Below are positions 1-11,803 of a stretch of DNA of 64,000 nucleotides, piece after piece; position 1 is the stretch's first letter, and the number at the start of each line of letters is the position of its first letter. Source of the DNA: Tribonema minus (taxonomy: Eukaryota > Sar > Xanthophyceae > Tribonematales > Tribonemataceae); contig JAFCMP010000246.1 of the NCBI GenBank assembly GCA_017506865.1, positions 372,001-436,000 of the forward strand. Reading direction: 5' to 3'. The position numbers and the translations under genes are program-made. The notes under the pieces were generated by a model. The model saw only the letters and a list, made by a program, of their open reading frames with translations, searched no databases and was not told where the DNA came from.

Positions 1-2
1 CC

Positions 3-3000
3 GTCGACGTTACGTTGACGGCGGAGGGGAATAGGGGGGTGCAGGTGCAGGACACAGGTGCGCTGCTTTCGGCGCTGCGCGTCATGATTCAGCCTTGGTG
101 CAAAGCCACTCACGGCAAATGACGTTGTTTAATGCGTTACGGAGCGCTGGTTTTGCCTGCAGAGTTTCCCCCCTTTTTCGAAATGCTTTAACGGTACTTC
201 TTTCGATTAGTGGTGCCGTGGTGAGGTGTGGGGCGGGGCGCACTACGTCTGCTGCTGGAACAGAATGCGCTCCGAGTATGGCGAACCAAGGTTCGTCAGC
301 CACTCAGTCAAGCTGCGGCGACGGCGGGGAGCCTCGACAGACCTGCTGCTCGCAGGCGCGACCACCGCGCTGCACGCAGCGCAGCGGCGCCGGCACGACA
401 GTCACTGCGCATGGCTCACTGTCAGCGGCGCACGCACGCCAACTCGCATGACACCAAGCAGCCCTTTACAACTGCCTCCCCCCCCCCCCCCCCCCCCCCC
501 CCGGAATTCCTCTGAACCTGCTGTACCTAACCTACACGAGTCCACCAACGTCTCCCTTCCCCCCCCACCCGGTGCACAGGCGTTGACCTCATCGGGCTGA
601 TGGACGCGGAGAGCCGCCACGCGCACCCTCACGGCGTCGACGAACGCATCTGCTTCATCGAGCTGGCGCTGCCATTCGCGCCCCCCTCCCTCATTCAGAT
701 GCTCCCGGAGGGGACCGCGGCGGGGGGCGAGGGGGATGCGCCCCCCCTGGATCCTGTCCCCGGAGGGGGGAGGGACTGGGTCGGAGCGCTGAAGTCCGCG
801 CTGGCGGCGGAGCTCGCAGCGGAGGCGGCGTTTGCGCGAGGCGAGGGGGGTTGGCTCGATGTGAGCGTGCGGGGGAGGGAGGGGGAGGGGGGTGGGGGAG
901 GAGGGGGGGGCGGGGGGGGGCGGGCGAAGGGCAGGCGCGCTGGCAAGGTGCCCAGGTGAGCAAGTGGTGGAGTATTGCATTTTTCATAGAGCTAGTGCTG
1001 ATGGCAGAGGCGGGGTATTTGCTGATAGGCTGCATCAATCTATGGCCATATGCTGGGGGTGGTGGACTGGCACCTCATGGCCAGAGGTGGGAGCAGGCAT
1101 ATGCGAAGGACATCGCTCATGGATGCGCATGGAAACCTCAGCTGATGATTTGGCCATCGCATCACGTGCCCTGGGCGCGCTGCGTGCGGCGCTCGGTGTA
1201 AGCTGACCCTCAAATTCGAAGCGGAGTGTCACAGGCAGCAGTTGCGATGACTTCAACCTCTCTCGCATTACTGATGTAAACACTCTGCGCCTGCAACGTC
1301 CTGCGCAGACCCGTCTGGCGAGCAACCGGCAAGGTGATACTGGTGCGTCACAGGATGTAGCAGTTGCGACGACTTCAACAACCCCTCTTGCAACTGTCGC
1401 GCCCTGCGCCTGTTTTTGTGCCTCCGCAGGCCCGTATGACACGCGACCGGCGAGGTGATACTGGTGTGTCACAGGACGTAGCAGTTGCTACGACTTCAAC
1501 AACCACTCTTGCACAACTGTTGTGAACACACTGCGCCTGTTTCGTCCCGTGCAGGCCCGTCTGGCGTGTGATCGGGAGGCGATACTGGTGCCTCGCACAC
1601 ACAGGACGTAGCAGGTGCAATGACTTCAACAACTACTGCTGCACAACTGTTACGCTCTGCGCCTGTTTTGTACCCCCGCAGGCCCGTCTGGCGAGCGACA
1701 GGCGAGGTGATACTCGTGCGCGTCGTGCTCTGCAACCCGCTCGCCGTGCCGCTGTCGCTGGAGGAGCTGCAGCTGCTGGTGGACTGTCGGTTGACGGAGG
1801 TGAGTGCTGGTCCATGCGCTGAGCGCTGCTGCCAGAGTTGAACTCCTGTGGATGACTGTTGAACTCTCGTGGAGGACGTGCGCCTGCTGGTGGACTGTAG
1901 GTTGGCAGTGGTGGGTGGTGGTGTCTGCATTGAAGTGCGACTTTAGTTAAGAAAGATGTATTGCGAACTGTTGGGTCAAATCTTGCAAACGTGTCACAAT
2001 TCGCCTGTTAACTTTGTAGTTTTTGATCACTGTTCTGCTTTTTTTGTGGTGGACTTGACTCGGTTGCCCCAGCTGCTTGTGGACTGAGGTGGGTGCACGG
2101 TGACCGCGCTGCTGAGCACTGCTGGTTTGAGCGCTGCTGCCAAGTGTTAACTCCTGTCGATGACTGTTGAACTCTTGTGGAGGGAGGAGGTGCGCGCAGT
2201 GACTGCACTGAGCACTGCTGATTTGAGCACTGCTGCCAGTGTTGAACTTTCTATGGATGACTGTTGAAGTATTGTGGAGCTGCTTGTGGACTGCATGTTG
2301 ACAGAGGTACGCGCGCAGTGTTTCGGTTGAGTAATTGTTCTGCACTCCATGTGGTGGACTTGACTCCATAGGGTTGATGCAGAGGTGCTGCGCACTCTGC
2401 ACTATCATGACATGACGTGTCCATCCAGGGGATCCAGAGTTGGGGGGGGGGGGGGGGGGGGACTTCAACACGTATTCGCATATGGTGCGGTGACCTATGC
2501 CAGCGCAGCGTACCCCATAGATTCTGCACACACTGCACACGAGCGCATACCGCGCCCTGCTCATTCAGGGCACTTCCCTTGGCATTGCACAGCGCAGTCG
2601 CGTCTGCAGCTGGTACTGCACGTACGCACTCGCGTCTGGAACTGCTTCAAGGGGCCCTTCAGCACCGGCCCCTCCCCACGCGTGTCCCATGCACTCCTGC
2701 AACTGTCTCTCACTTTTGTCTTCTTGCCTACATGTGCTACCTACCTACCTACCATCACGACGCAGGCACCGGAAGCGCTGCCGCTGCCCGACTCGCCGGC
2801 CGCCATCGCTACCATCGCGTCCTCGACGAAACCCGGAACGTGCATGGCCGTGAGCACGGAGCAGTTGGAGCATCACCTTGACTCTTTCGCAGGAGGAATG
2901 GGGGGGTGGGCGCAGCCCCCCGAGGCAGGCGGCGGGGGCGGCGGCGCGCAGCACGTGCTGGTGGAGGGGCGCGCGCTGCTGCTGCAGCCGATGGAGCGGC

Positions 3001-6000
3001 GCGCTGTCGTGCTGCGCGCGTGCCCGCTGGCGAAAGGTGAGCGCTGTTGCTGCTAAAGTTGAAGTTACTGCAAAATTGAAGTTCAGCACGCGCTGGTGGA
3101 GGGGCACGCGCAGCTGGTGCTGCAGCCGATGGAGCGGCGCGTCGTGGTGCTGCGCGCGTGTCCGCTGGCGAAGGGTGAGCGCTGTCACTGCTCAAGTTGA
3201 AGTTGACACACAAGTTGAAGTTTGCAATGAGTTTTTTCTTCTTTATTCAGGTTACGCGCACAAATCTCCGAGTTCCGGCTCGACAGTTCCGGGAAGAGGT
3301 TTAAACTAGTTCCGGGGCCGGGCCGGTGGCTGTGTGCGCAGTAGCCGGAACCTCTGGATCTAAAAAACTTTCGCCAACGTCACAAACTTTGAAGCACGTC
3401 TGCCAGCACCGTAAGCCTGCTGCGACAGCTCACACGTCTGTTTCCGGGCCTTGCCGAGAAGTGCAAGGGGGTTGCGACTACTTGCGACTACTTCCGCCTG
3501 CAGCACTAGGTCTAGGGTTAGGGTTACGCCAAGCCCTAGTACTGGATTAAGCTTAGGGCTAGGATTATGTTGCCTGCTGCAACTAGGGTTACGCTCAAAT
3601 TGTGCATTTTGCTGCCGGCAAAAGTCGATGAGGCACCGATTGTGGGCACTTAGTGCCCTTCACGGCGTGTGAAGGCTGTCTAGACACCCGCTGATGCATG
3701 TGGTGACCGTTAGGAGGCCGCAATGTAGTTCCGGAGGTTCCAGGGAGTTCCGGGAGTTCCGGCAGGAGCCGGCTTTCCCGGAACTGAAACTTGGAGGGCT
3801 CGGAGGTTTGTGCGGCGCGTACCCTGCTTTTTTTCGGTTTTCCTCTGTGAGCGCTGTGGTGCTGTGGGCATGAGCGAGTGCGCTAGCGAAAGACGAGCGC
3901 TACTGCTACTGTGGTCATTGCTGAAGTTGAACATTGTATTGAAGTTCTGAACTTTCGAGCTTGCGCTGCGGTGCTGAGGGCATGATTTGCTGGCGCTGAG
4001 CGAGCGCCTGGGGTGTGTGATGTCACTGCTGGTGTTAAACTGTTGTGTAGTAAGCACACGCTTCTGAATCTGCTCTCGTAGGCCCGCATTGCTGCTGCCA
4101 GCCTCGCGCTCGTTGCTGCAGCGTCTCAACCGTTGCGTGCGCACTTGTTGCGTCAGCGCGTCACGCGGCGCCGCGGCCGCTCGCATCGTCTCTCTCGCGA
4201 ATCAGAAGATCGTAGAGCTCTGGGTGACAAGGTGTGGTGAGCCGCAAGTGCCTTCCAAGAACCGTGGCAGCTGCTGCTCACATCTTCCCCGCTCCCCCCC
4301 CCCCCCCCCCCCCCCCCCCATGGCAGGCTTGATATCCTTCACGGGCCTGCGCTGGCGGCTGCCGCAGGCGGGCGGCGTGTGGGCGGAGCACGCGCTGCAG
4401 CGGCGCGGACCGCTGCTACAGGACACGCAGGAGCACAGGTGCGCATCTGAGTAATGCCTCAATTCGGGGTGACGAAGCTCACCATCATGTACACACTTCA
4501 GTACTGATGTTGTAGTCTGTTTAGCGCTGCCAACTACTGAAGTGATACAAAATGGTGCAGCGGCGCGGACCGCCGCTGCAGGACACGCAGGAGCACAGGT
4601 GCGCGTTCGACCTGGGGTGACGAAGCTCAACTTGTACATACCTGAAACTAGCATAATAGTGTACTTCATGCTGCTGCAGGACAGGTGCGCGGCTGAGCAA
4701 TGCCGGGACTGGGCGATGAAGCCAAAGATCGTGTATATGCTTCAGATGGAGACACGTCAGCGTACTTCTTGCTAGTTCACAAAATACCCACCGCCTCTGT
4801 GTGCCTGTGGTGCTATTGATCTTCAACGCCGGACACAACACACCAAAGCTCGACTGCAGCCTCGCTGCCCCCCCCCCCCCCAGCCCACGTTCCTGTGTGT
4901 TGATGCCACAGCAGCAGTGCTCAGCTTCTTCCCTTGCCGCAGGCGGCACCGCACTTCGCTCATCACTCTAGCGCTGCATTCTTGTGACAACAGCTGCGTT
5001 GCGTGATGGGGCCGTGCACAACAGCAGTGCTCAGCTCCTGCCCTTGCCGCAAGCTGCACCCCCACTCCGCTTATCACTCTGGCACTGCATTCTTGTGACA
5101 ATAGATGCGTTATGGGGCCGTGCACAACTGTGCGCCACACACCACCCCGCAGGCAGCAGCCGGCTGCAGCCCCCATTCTCCTGTCTCATCACGACTGACG
5201 CTGTTATGACGGCGGCGGCAGCTGCATCTGGTGCAAACGCGCATTGTACGGCTGCCGACAGGCAGCCACGGGCGAGCACTGACATCGCTGCTTGCCGTAA
5301 CCTCAGTGTTTCTCGCCACACTTTTAGTCACGGCCTTCACGGATTTGTTTGCAGAAGAGAGAGGGCAGGGGCGTGGGGGCTTCGGTGTCCCCTGTGGCGG
5401 TGTCAAGCCGCGGGATGGCCTGCACACTCTTGAAGTTACGCCTGTACCCCCAAACCCAACTGGCGCGCGCCCTCCCCCTGGCCTGAGAGCCAGGAGAGCC
5501 GCCGCCAGCGCAGGCAGAATCTGCAGCGACGGCTAGTGTAGGTGTTCCAGACCTTTGTCCTGGGCCAGGTTGTGCTCAAGATGTCATTTGCTGGTCCCTG
5601 AGCTGGCATTCGGTTACCACTGTAACTGCCGTAACCGCCGTAACCGCCGCCTCGACTCGCAGGGCGATGCGCGCGCGCGCCCCGGACACGAGCCTGCAGG
5701 CGGCCGTGGTCGGCGCCATGCCGCGCCTGGAGTGCACCGTGGAGGGCGTTCCGCCGACGCTCCTGCAGGTGCGGCAGTTACGTTACAGTTACAGGGGCGT
5801 GCAGATGGGAGCGGGAGCAGTTTTTGCATGGCAGTTGCACTACAGATTCAGTTTCAAGGGTAGAGACGGGCGTGGGAGCAGTTCTCGCGAGTTGAGCTTG
5901 GTGGGTTGAACTTGTGTTTCGAGCCTAGATTCTTCATTGCTGGACAGCGAAGCGCACGCCGTTGCGTGGACCAGCGTTTGGAAAGGCGCACTCGAAACGG

Positions 6001-9000
6001 CGAGTGGCACACGTACTCTACGTACCTGTGTCGATCATGAGTAGAGTCGGAGTCACAGCAGGTTTGACTCGCACTGGCGGGGTGCGCGCCCAGGTGCAAC
6101 TGCGTCGCGAAGGCCCGTCCGCGCTTCCGCAGGCGCTCAGCGCAGCGCTCGCGGCGGCAACTGCTGCCGTCCTAGGGTGCACGCTGGCGCAATGCTGGGG
6201 CCAGTGGGTGCTGCCGATGCTAATAGTCAGGGTTGGGATCGTTCAGGACGGCAGTGCTCCACCTGATCGTCAGCAATCTCCTCTGGTGGTTATGCCAATG
6301 ACGCTGTTGTCGGCCGCCAACTGTTGCGGACGAAGCGACTATCTGCCGCTCACTGTTTGCATGAATCGAGTATTGCCTATCACAGTCGTTCGTGTGATGT
6401 CATGCACGGTGACGTCGCGCGCGCACCTGGGGCTGGCGGCCACCACCGCCATCACCATTCCACGCATCGCCGCGTTTATCTGTCCATCCTCATCATTGAG
6501 CACCGCAGTCATCAATCATCCTGGACGCGAGTCATGGAGTTGCGAGTCATGAGTCTGTCACGCGGCAACACCCACTGCCCCGCGCGGCCGCCACCCCTGG
6601 CCTTTCGCGTGTATCTCCGATGAGTCTGTCACGCTGCGCGGTCGCCACCGCTGGCACATCGCGCCTGTCTCCCCCCTGCTCATCGCGTGCTGATCGCTGC
6701 CACCGCCGCAGGGCGAGGTGGCGCGCGCGCGGCTCACCGTCACCAACAGCGGCGGCGCGCCCGCGGGCGGCATCTGCCTCAAGACGACGCTGCCGTGGGT
6801 CGCGCTGGAGCCGCTAGCAGGTGCGCAGCGCCATACACTCAACTCGCCTTCTGGCTGTCACCAGCTGCGGTATTGTCTGTTGAAATACGCCTGCAGCGGA
6901 CGTCACCTTCTCGCTGAGCACTGCTCAGCCGCTGTGTGGCGCATTTGCTTGGTGGTACTCGAGGATTCTACTTGAAGTGTGCTGCTGTGGGTCGCGCCCG
7001 AGCCGCTCACAGGTGCGTGACGGCGTGCGCCTTGTGTGTTGCCGGCTGCTGTCAGTTCAAGCACGCGCCCGCAGCGGACGCCAGCTGCTTGCTGAGCGCT
7101 GCTCAGCCGTTGCGCAGCGCTTGTTACGCAGCGCTTGGTGGCATTTGAAGTTTGCACTTGAGGCGCGCTGCCGCGGGCCGCGCTTGCAGGTGCGCGCCGC
7201 CGCCGTACATGCAATGCGCATCGCAGCTGCGCCGTGTGTCGCCGGCTGCTGTCAGTATGAGTACGTCCGCAGCGGACGCAGCTGCGTGCGCCGGTTGCTT
7301 GGTGGCACTTGAGATCCGTGCTTGAAGTGTTTGCTTGGTGGCACTTGAGATCTTTGCTTGAAGTGTGCTGCCGTGGGTCGCGCTGGAGCCGCTCGCAGGT
7401 GCGTGGCGACGTGCGTGCAGTACGCCTTGTGTGTCGCCGACTGCTGTCAGTTGAAGTACGCGCCCGCAGCGGATGCCCGCTTCTCGCTGAGCGCTGCTCG
7501 GCCGATACCTGACGCGTCCGCAGAATACCTCAACTTGGATGTCGTGCATGATCACAATGTACGCAGAGCCATCCGTGAAGGTTGCTGTCACACGCTCCCC
7601 CACCTCCCCCTTCCCCCCCACACCACGACACGCCAACCTCACATTTGCCGCCCCCCCCCCCCCTCCCCCTCTTCCTGTCAGCGCCGCAATCACCCAACTC
7701 CCCCCAACAACCACCGCCACCACCACCCACCGCCCCCCTGGGCTGCGCGATAGGCGCCAGCGGCACCGCCCTGCGCCTCCCCCTCCCCGGCCCCCTGCTG
7801 CAGCCCGGCGAGACACGCGCCGTCACGCTGTGGGTGCGCGGCCGCGGCGGCGGGCGCCAGGCGCTGGGCCTGCTGCTGCGCTACAAGCGCGGCGGCGACG
7901 GCGGCGGCGGTGGCGGCGGCAGCAGCGGCGGCGGCGCGACGCTCGCCGCATTTGAGCGCTTCGTCCCCGTCGCGCTCGACCTCTGCGTGCTGCCGAGCCT
8001 GTCCGTCGCGGCGTCGGTGCTGCCGGCATACGCGGCGCCGCGCGAGTACGTGCTGAGCCTTGAGGTGACCAACTACCGTGCCGGCGGCGCCGCGCTGCCC
8101 GTAGCGGCGGCGGCGGCAGCGCCCGTCGGCGTCTGCGCGCCCTTCAGCGATGACCGCGACATGCTCGTGCGGTCCGTGTGCGCCGTCAGCCGCTACTGGC
8201 GCATGGAGCCCCTCGGCGTGCGGCGCGGCGGCGGCAGCGGCAATGGCAGTAAGGCCGGCGGCGAGTCGGACTCCGAAGCGGCCATGTGCCACTGGCAGGA
8301 GCGCCTGTCGCTGCACTACCGGCTGTACCCGGCCCCGGAGCCGCCACCTGTCACCGCTGACGAGCCGCCAGGTGGCATGGATGGCGCAGCAGCAGCAGCA
8401 GCAGCAGCAGCGGCGCCGCCGCTGGCAGCGGCGCCTCGCCCCGTGCACAGCGACTGCGTGCTGTACGACGATGGGGAGGGGGCGGGGGGCACAAGCGCGG
8501 CGTCGCCGTGCCTGCCGCTGCTGTGCCTGGAGGCGGCGGCGGCGGCGCTGGCGCAGGCTGAGGCGCGGCGCGCGCAGCGGCTCGCGGCGGAGGAGGCGGC
8601 GCAGAACGGGGAGGGCGCGCCCGCCACAATTCAGGTATTCATACATACCGCAGCACGAGGCTGGCGTCGTAGTAACGGGATAGTATGACATTATGGTTGT
8701 CTCTGGGGAGGGGGCGCCCGCCACCAGTCAGGCACCGCATCGTGGTGCTGGTGTCGTGGTGACAGGGCAGGATGACATTGCGCGGAGGTCTCAAGTGTAA
8801 CTGCCGTGGAACTGCTACCCATGACCACAACTGGTGTCGGAAGGAGGGCAGGCGTCATGTGCTCATGAGTGGGGCTCCCAGCCCATCTGAACATGATGCA
8901 CGAGCGCAGAACTCAGAGACGCTTGCGACAACGCACGGAGCACAACCCCCCCTAGCCATCGCTGCACCTGCGTTCCACGCGCCTCTCCTGCCCCCCGCCC

Positions 9001-11803
9001 TGCTGCGTGCCATCGAACCCCACTAACCGCACCCGCTGCGCACCACCACCGCTGCCACGCTGCACGCGCGCAGGCGATCCGCCGCCGCAACGACGCGCGG
9101 CGCGCGCTCGACGGCCTGCGCCGCGCCGAAGCGGAGCGCGCGGAGCGCTGGGGGCGGGAGCGTCACCCGCACCCGGCATCGCCGAGCGCGCTGTGCCCCG
9201 CGGGAGCGTCCACCTTGAACTTGGTGGTGCAGTGGGCGGCGCCAGGCGGGCGCGCGGGGCAGCACCACGTGCGCGGCCTGGTGATACGGCCGCAGGGCGT
9301 GGAGCGGCAGTGCCCGCTGGTGCTGACGCTGGAGTACGCGCGCGAGGCGCGCGGGGGGGCGGGGGGGGGGCTGCCGGAGGTGGGTTGTGGCGCCGGCGCG
9401 CGTGTGTGTGCGTAGTGCCGCGAGCTGTGTTGAGTTGAAGGTACAGCGTTGACTTGAAGTTAAAGTCTGGAATGGAGCGGCAGTGCCCGCTGGTGCTGAC
9501 GCTGGAGTACGCGCGCGAGGCGCGCGGGGGGCGGGGGGGGGGCTGCCGGAGGTGGGTCGTGGCGCGCGGGCGCGCGTGTGTGTGTGTGTTGAGTTAAAGT
9601 TTGAAGTGCTGACTTGAAGTTAAGTTTGACCTGAAGCTGCTTGTCGGACTTGCTGCGCCGGGTTGTGAAGCGCGCGGGCGTCGGAGGGCCTCGGTGTTCG
9701 CGCGTTCGCTGGCTGTGCTGCATCTGAGGAACGCGGACTAAGTAGCGCGTAGAGAGTACGGGGCCCACAATCAGCCCAGTGGCTCACGCGCTTTTGGGTG
9801 TCTACTGTAATGTACTGCATGAAGGTCGGCAGTTGACGAGCGCGTGGCTAGCGCAGTGTTGTTTGTGTGACGGATCGTGCGCGCGCCATGCGACGCAGCG
9901 CTGGACTGTCGCAATGGGGCTTGGAATTTGCGCATGAGACTTGGATGCTGCCAAAGAACACGGCGTATTGCCTTGTGTGACCACCCTCCCTTCAAGCGCA
10001 AGCTGGATGTATGCTGCATGCACGGCAACCCAGCCGGCAGGCGATGGCGTTATCCGCCCCTTGCGTCTTCGCTGCTGCACTGAGGGGGTCGACGCTTAGC
10101 TTGTACCCCCCCGCCCCCTGATAATCTCCCTACATACCCCCCCCCTCCCCCCCCCCCCCCAGGTCCCCGTCACCCTGTGCGTCACCAACCGCCTCAACGC
10201 GCCCGACGCCGCCGTCACCTTCACCTACGAGGCGCGCCCGGACGACGGCCCGCGCAGGGCGTCCGCCGCCCCCGCCGCCGCCGCGGCACCCGCAAAACCG
10301 GCGCTGCTGCACCGCTTCGTCTGGGACGGCCCCACGCGCGGCGGCGTCGCGGCGCTCGCGCCCGGCGCGACGCACTGCGTGGCGCTGCGCGCGCGCTTCC
10401 TGCAGGCGGGCGTCTTCGACCTCAACCGCTTTCGCTTCGTCGTCGAGTTCGTGACGGGGCGCGTGACGTTCGTCTTCCCGTCGCAGTACCTGATACGCGT
10501 GGCGCGTGGGGAGGGGGGTGGCGACGGCGCAGCTGCGGAAGGGGGATCTGGAGATGCCGCTGCGGCTGCGGTGCTGCGGCATCCGCAGCAGCTACCTGCG
10601 GGCGGCGGCGGCGGCAGCGGCGGCGGCGGTGGCGGCGCGGATGCTGGCGGGTCACTCGGGATGCAGCCATCACTGCTGCCGCCACCGCCGCCATTGCACC
10701 AGCCTGCACTGCACGCCAGCAGCAGCAGCGGCAGCGCTGAGCCACCATTCGCTGATGCGCTGCAGCACAGTGACAGCTCCGGCACGCCGCCGCCACCGCT
10801 GTGGCAGCAGCAGCACCTGCCGCATGTACAACAGGCACACACATTGCTGCCATCGCCAGCCGCTGGCGATCAGCGATCGCAGAATGGCAGCAGCAGCAGC
10901 AGCGGCGGCAGCGCGCGCGCGCATGCGCTGCCGGACGCCGCGGACTTGTTCGGCGCGGCCGATGGCGGCGAGTGGCATATGCCGCCTGCCGCGCAAGACC
11001 TGAGCGCTGCTGCTGCTGCTGAGGCAGCTGGCGCTGACGTCACTGCACCAACAACCGCCACCGCACCACCGCCGTTCCCGCCATCGGAGTCGCACATAAG
11101 CGGCAGCGACGCGCTGCCGCCGCCGCCGCCGCATCATCGTGCCGTGGACTCCTGCCTCCAGCAGGACGTCGACCTCAGCATGTCGGACCACTGGGGGGTG
11201 CGCCCCGCCGCCGCCCATTCCCCAGAACCCCTGTCATCGGCGGCAGACGCGGTCGGGGGCGGCGCTGCGAGCGGCAGCGGCAGCGCGCCCCTGGGCGTGG
11301 ACCTATTCGCAGCCGCGGCGCACGTCCCGCCGCCCGCGTTTGCCAAGCCCGATGACGGCGCAGACTGGCTGGCGGACTTTGCGTCGCCAGCACCAAGCGC
11401 CGATGCTGCTGCAGCCGCTGCTGCGCACCCTGGCGCTGCCGCCGCCGCCGCTGCCGCCGCCGCTGCTGACGTGTTTGCAACCGCGCCGCTGCCCGCGGCG
11501 TCGTCGCCGCTGCCGCTGCAAAAAACGCCGTTTCACTCGGCGCCGGCAGCGGTGGCGGATGGACCATTGGATCTGTTTGGCGGTTTCGGCAGCGACGGCG
11601 ATAGCGCTGCGGCGTTTGCGGCTAATTCGTGGCCCCCAGCGCCGGGCGCCTTGGCTGCGGCAGAGTTGACGGGCGACGGTTCAGACGACGCAGCTGCGGA
11701 TCTGTTTGGCGATGCGCGCGGCGCGCCAGCGTGGCCGCCGCCGGCTGCTGCGGATGCTGCACGTGACAGCGGCGCCGCTGCGGGCAGCGCTTCCCCATCA
11801 TAG
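3..11803 (+). CDS. TRAPPC8: TRAPP complex subunit 8 (Trs85 family), C-terminal part, 10 exons
   Basis: TRAPPC8/Trs85 is the TRAPPIII-specific subunit, acting in Rab1 activation, ER-Golgi traffic and autophagy. Proposed exons: 3-57, 580-955, 1682-1799, 2766-3036, 4327-4438, 5663-5768, 6712-6820, 7754-8634, 9074-9379 and 10163-11803. Every junction is GT-AG and every phase agrees, giving 1324 residues open to the TAG at 11801; the N-terminal half lies before the window. Family resemblance, judged by eye, covers the C-terminal Ig-like beta domains in order: LCNPLAVPLSLEELQLL, then TGLRWRLP followed by GPLLQDTQEHR, then LECTVEGVPPTLLQ, LTVTNSGGAP, LNLVVQWAAP and VPVTLCVTN. The first two exons are the least certain match. 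The last exon continues about 430 residues past the usual C terminus as an Ala/Ser/Gly/Pro-rich tail holding several DLFG/DLF motifs. Introns 3, 4, 5, 7 and 9 (counting visible introns) carry exon-edge duplications. Confidence 0.85.
1250..1700 (+). repeat. Tandem copies of a 3' splice junction (TRAPPC8, exon at 1682)
   Basis: Units of about 120-127 bp precede the real exon. The GCAG-acceptor plus exon-start block (GCAGGCCCGTCTGGCGAGC and onward through GGTGATACTGG) recurs at about 1305, 1425 and 1551 before the genuine acceptor at 1681. Each unit also repeats the upstream ACTTCAACAACTnCTnTTGCA-type intron sequence. Only the last copy fits the exon phase and leads into a full exon. Confidence 0.85.
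1760..2330 (+). repeat. Degenerate copies of a 5' splice junction (TRAPPC8, exon ending 1799)
   Basis: The exon end (GAGCTGCAGCTGCTGGTGG to the GAGgtgagt donor) reappears in the following intron near 1870, 2065 and 2278 (for example CTGCTTGTGGACTG followed by GAGGTACGC). Between the copies lies a repeated intron block with GAGCGCTGCTGCCA and GTTGAACTC. Confidence 0.75.
2940..3240 (+). repeat. Duplicated exon end plus donor (TRAPPC8, exon ending 3036)
   Basis: The final 80 or so bases of the exon, from CACGTGCTGGTGGAGGGGC to CTGGCGAAAGgtgagcgctgt, are repeated nearly intact at about 3088-3190, donor included. Each copy is followed by AAGTTGAAGTT-rich sequence. The copy is about 85-90% identical and still encodes a similar peptide. 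Confidence 0.9.
3508..3600. repeat. Short interstitial telomere-like stretch
   Basis: The sequence reads CTAGGGTTAGGGTTACGCC, then further TTAGGGCTAGG and CTAGGGTTACG variants, inside a TRAPPC8 intron. These are degenerate TTAGGG-type units, too short and internal to be a chromosome end. Confidence 0.6.
4385..4690 (+). repeat. Duplicated exon end plus donor (TRAPPC8, exon ending 4438)
   Basis: The segment TGCAGCGGCGCGGACCGC to GGAGCACAGgtgcgc occurs at 4395-4444 as the genuine exon end and again at 4556-4606. A shorter remnant (CTGCTGCAGGACAGGTGCGC) sits near 4671. Confidence 0.9.
6775..7425 (+). repeat. Three extra copies of an exon end plus donor (TRAPPC8, exon ending 6820)
   Basis: The exon end CTGCCGTGGGTCGCGCTGG followed by AGCCGCTAGCAGgtgcg recurs near 6977, 7168 (degenerate) and 7363. 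Each copy keeps a CAGGTGCG donor and is followed by similar GCCGGCTGCTGTCAGTT and CGCTGAGCGCTGCTC sequence. The unit is about 190-200 bp. Confidence 0.85.
9295..9575 (+). repeat. Duplicated exon end plus donor (TRAPPC8, exon ending 9379)
   Basis: The block GGAGCGGCAGTGCCCGCTGG through GGGGGCTGCCGGAGgtgggt is repeated at 9474-9560 with very few differences. TTGAAGTT-type words follow each copy (9432-9461 and 9604-9630). Confidence 0.9.

Noticed and set aside
7690..8724. 344-codon minus-strand frame opposite TRAPPC8
   Set aside because: The plus-strand exon matches TRAPPC8 order and phase. The antisense product is Arg/Cys-rich low complexity.
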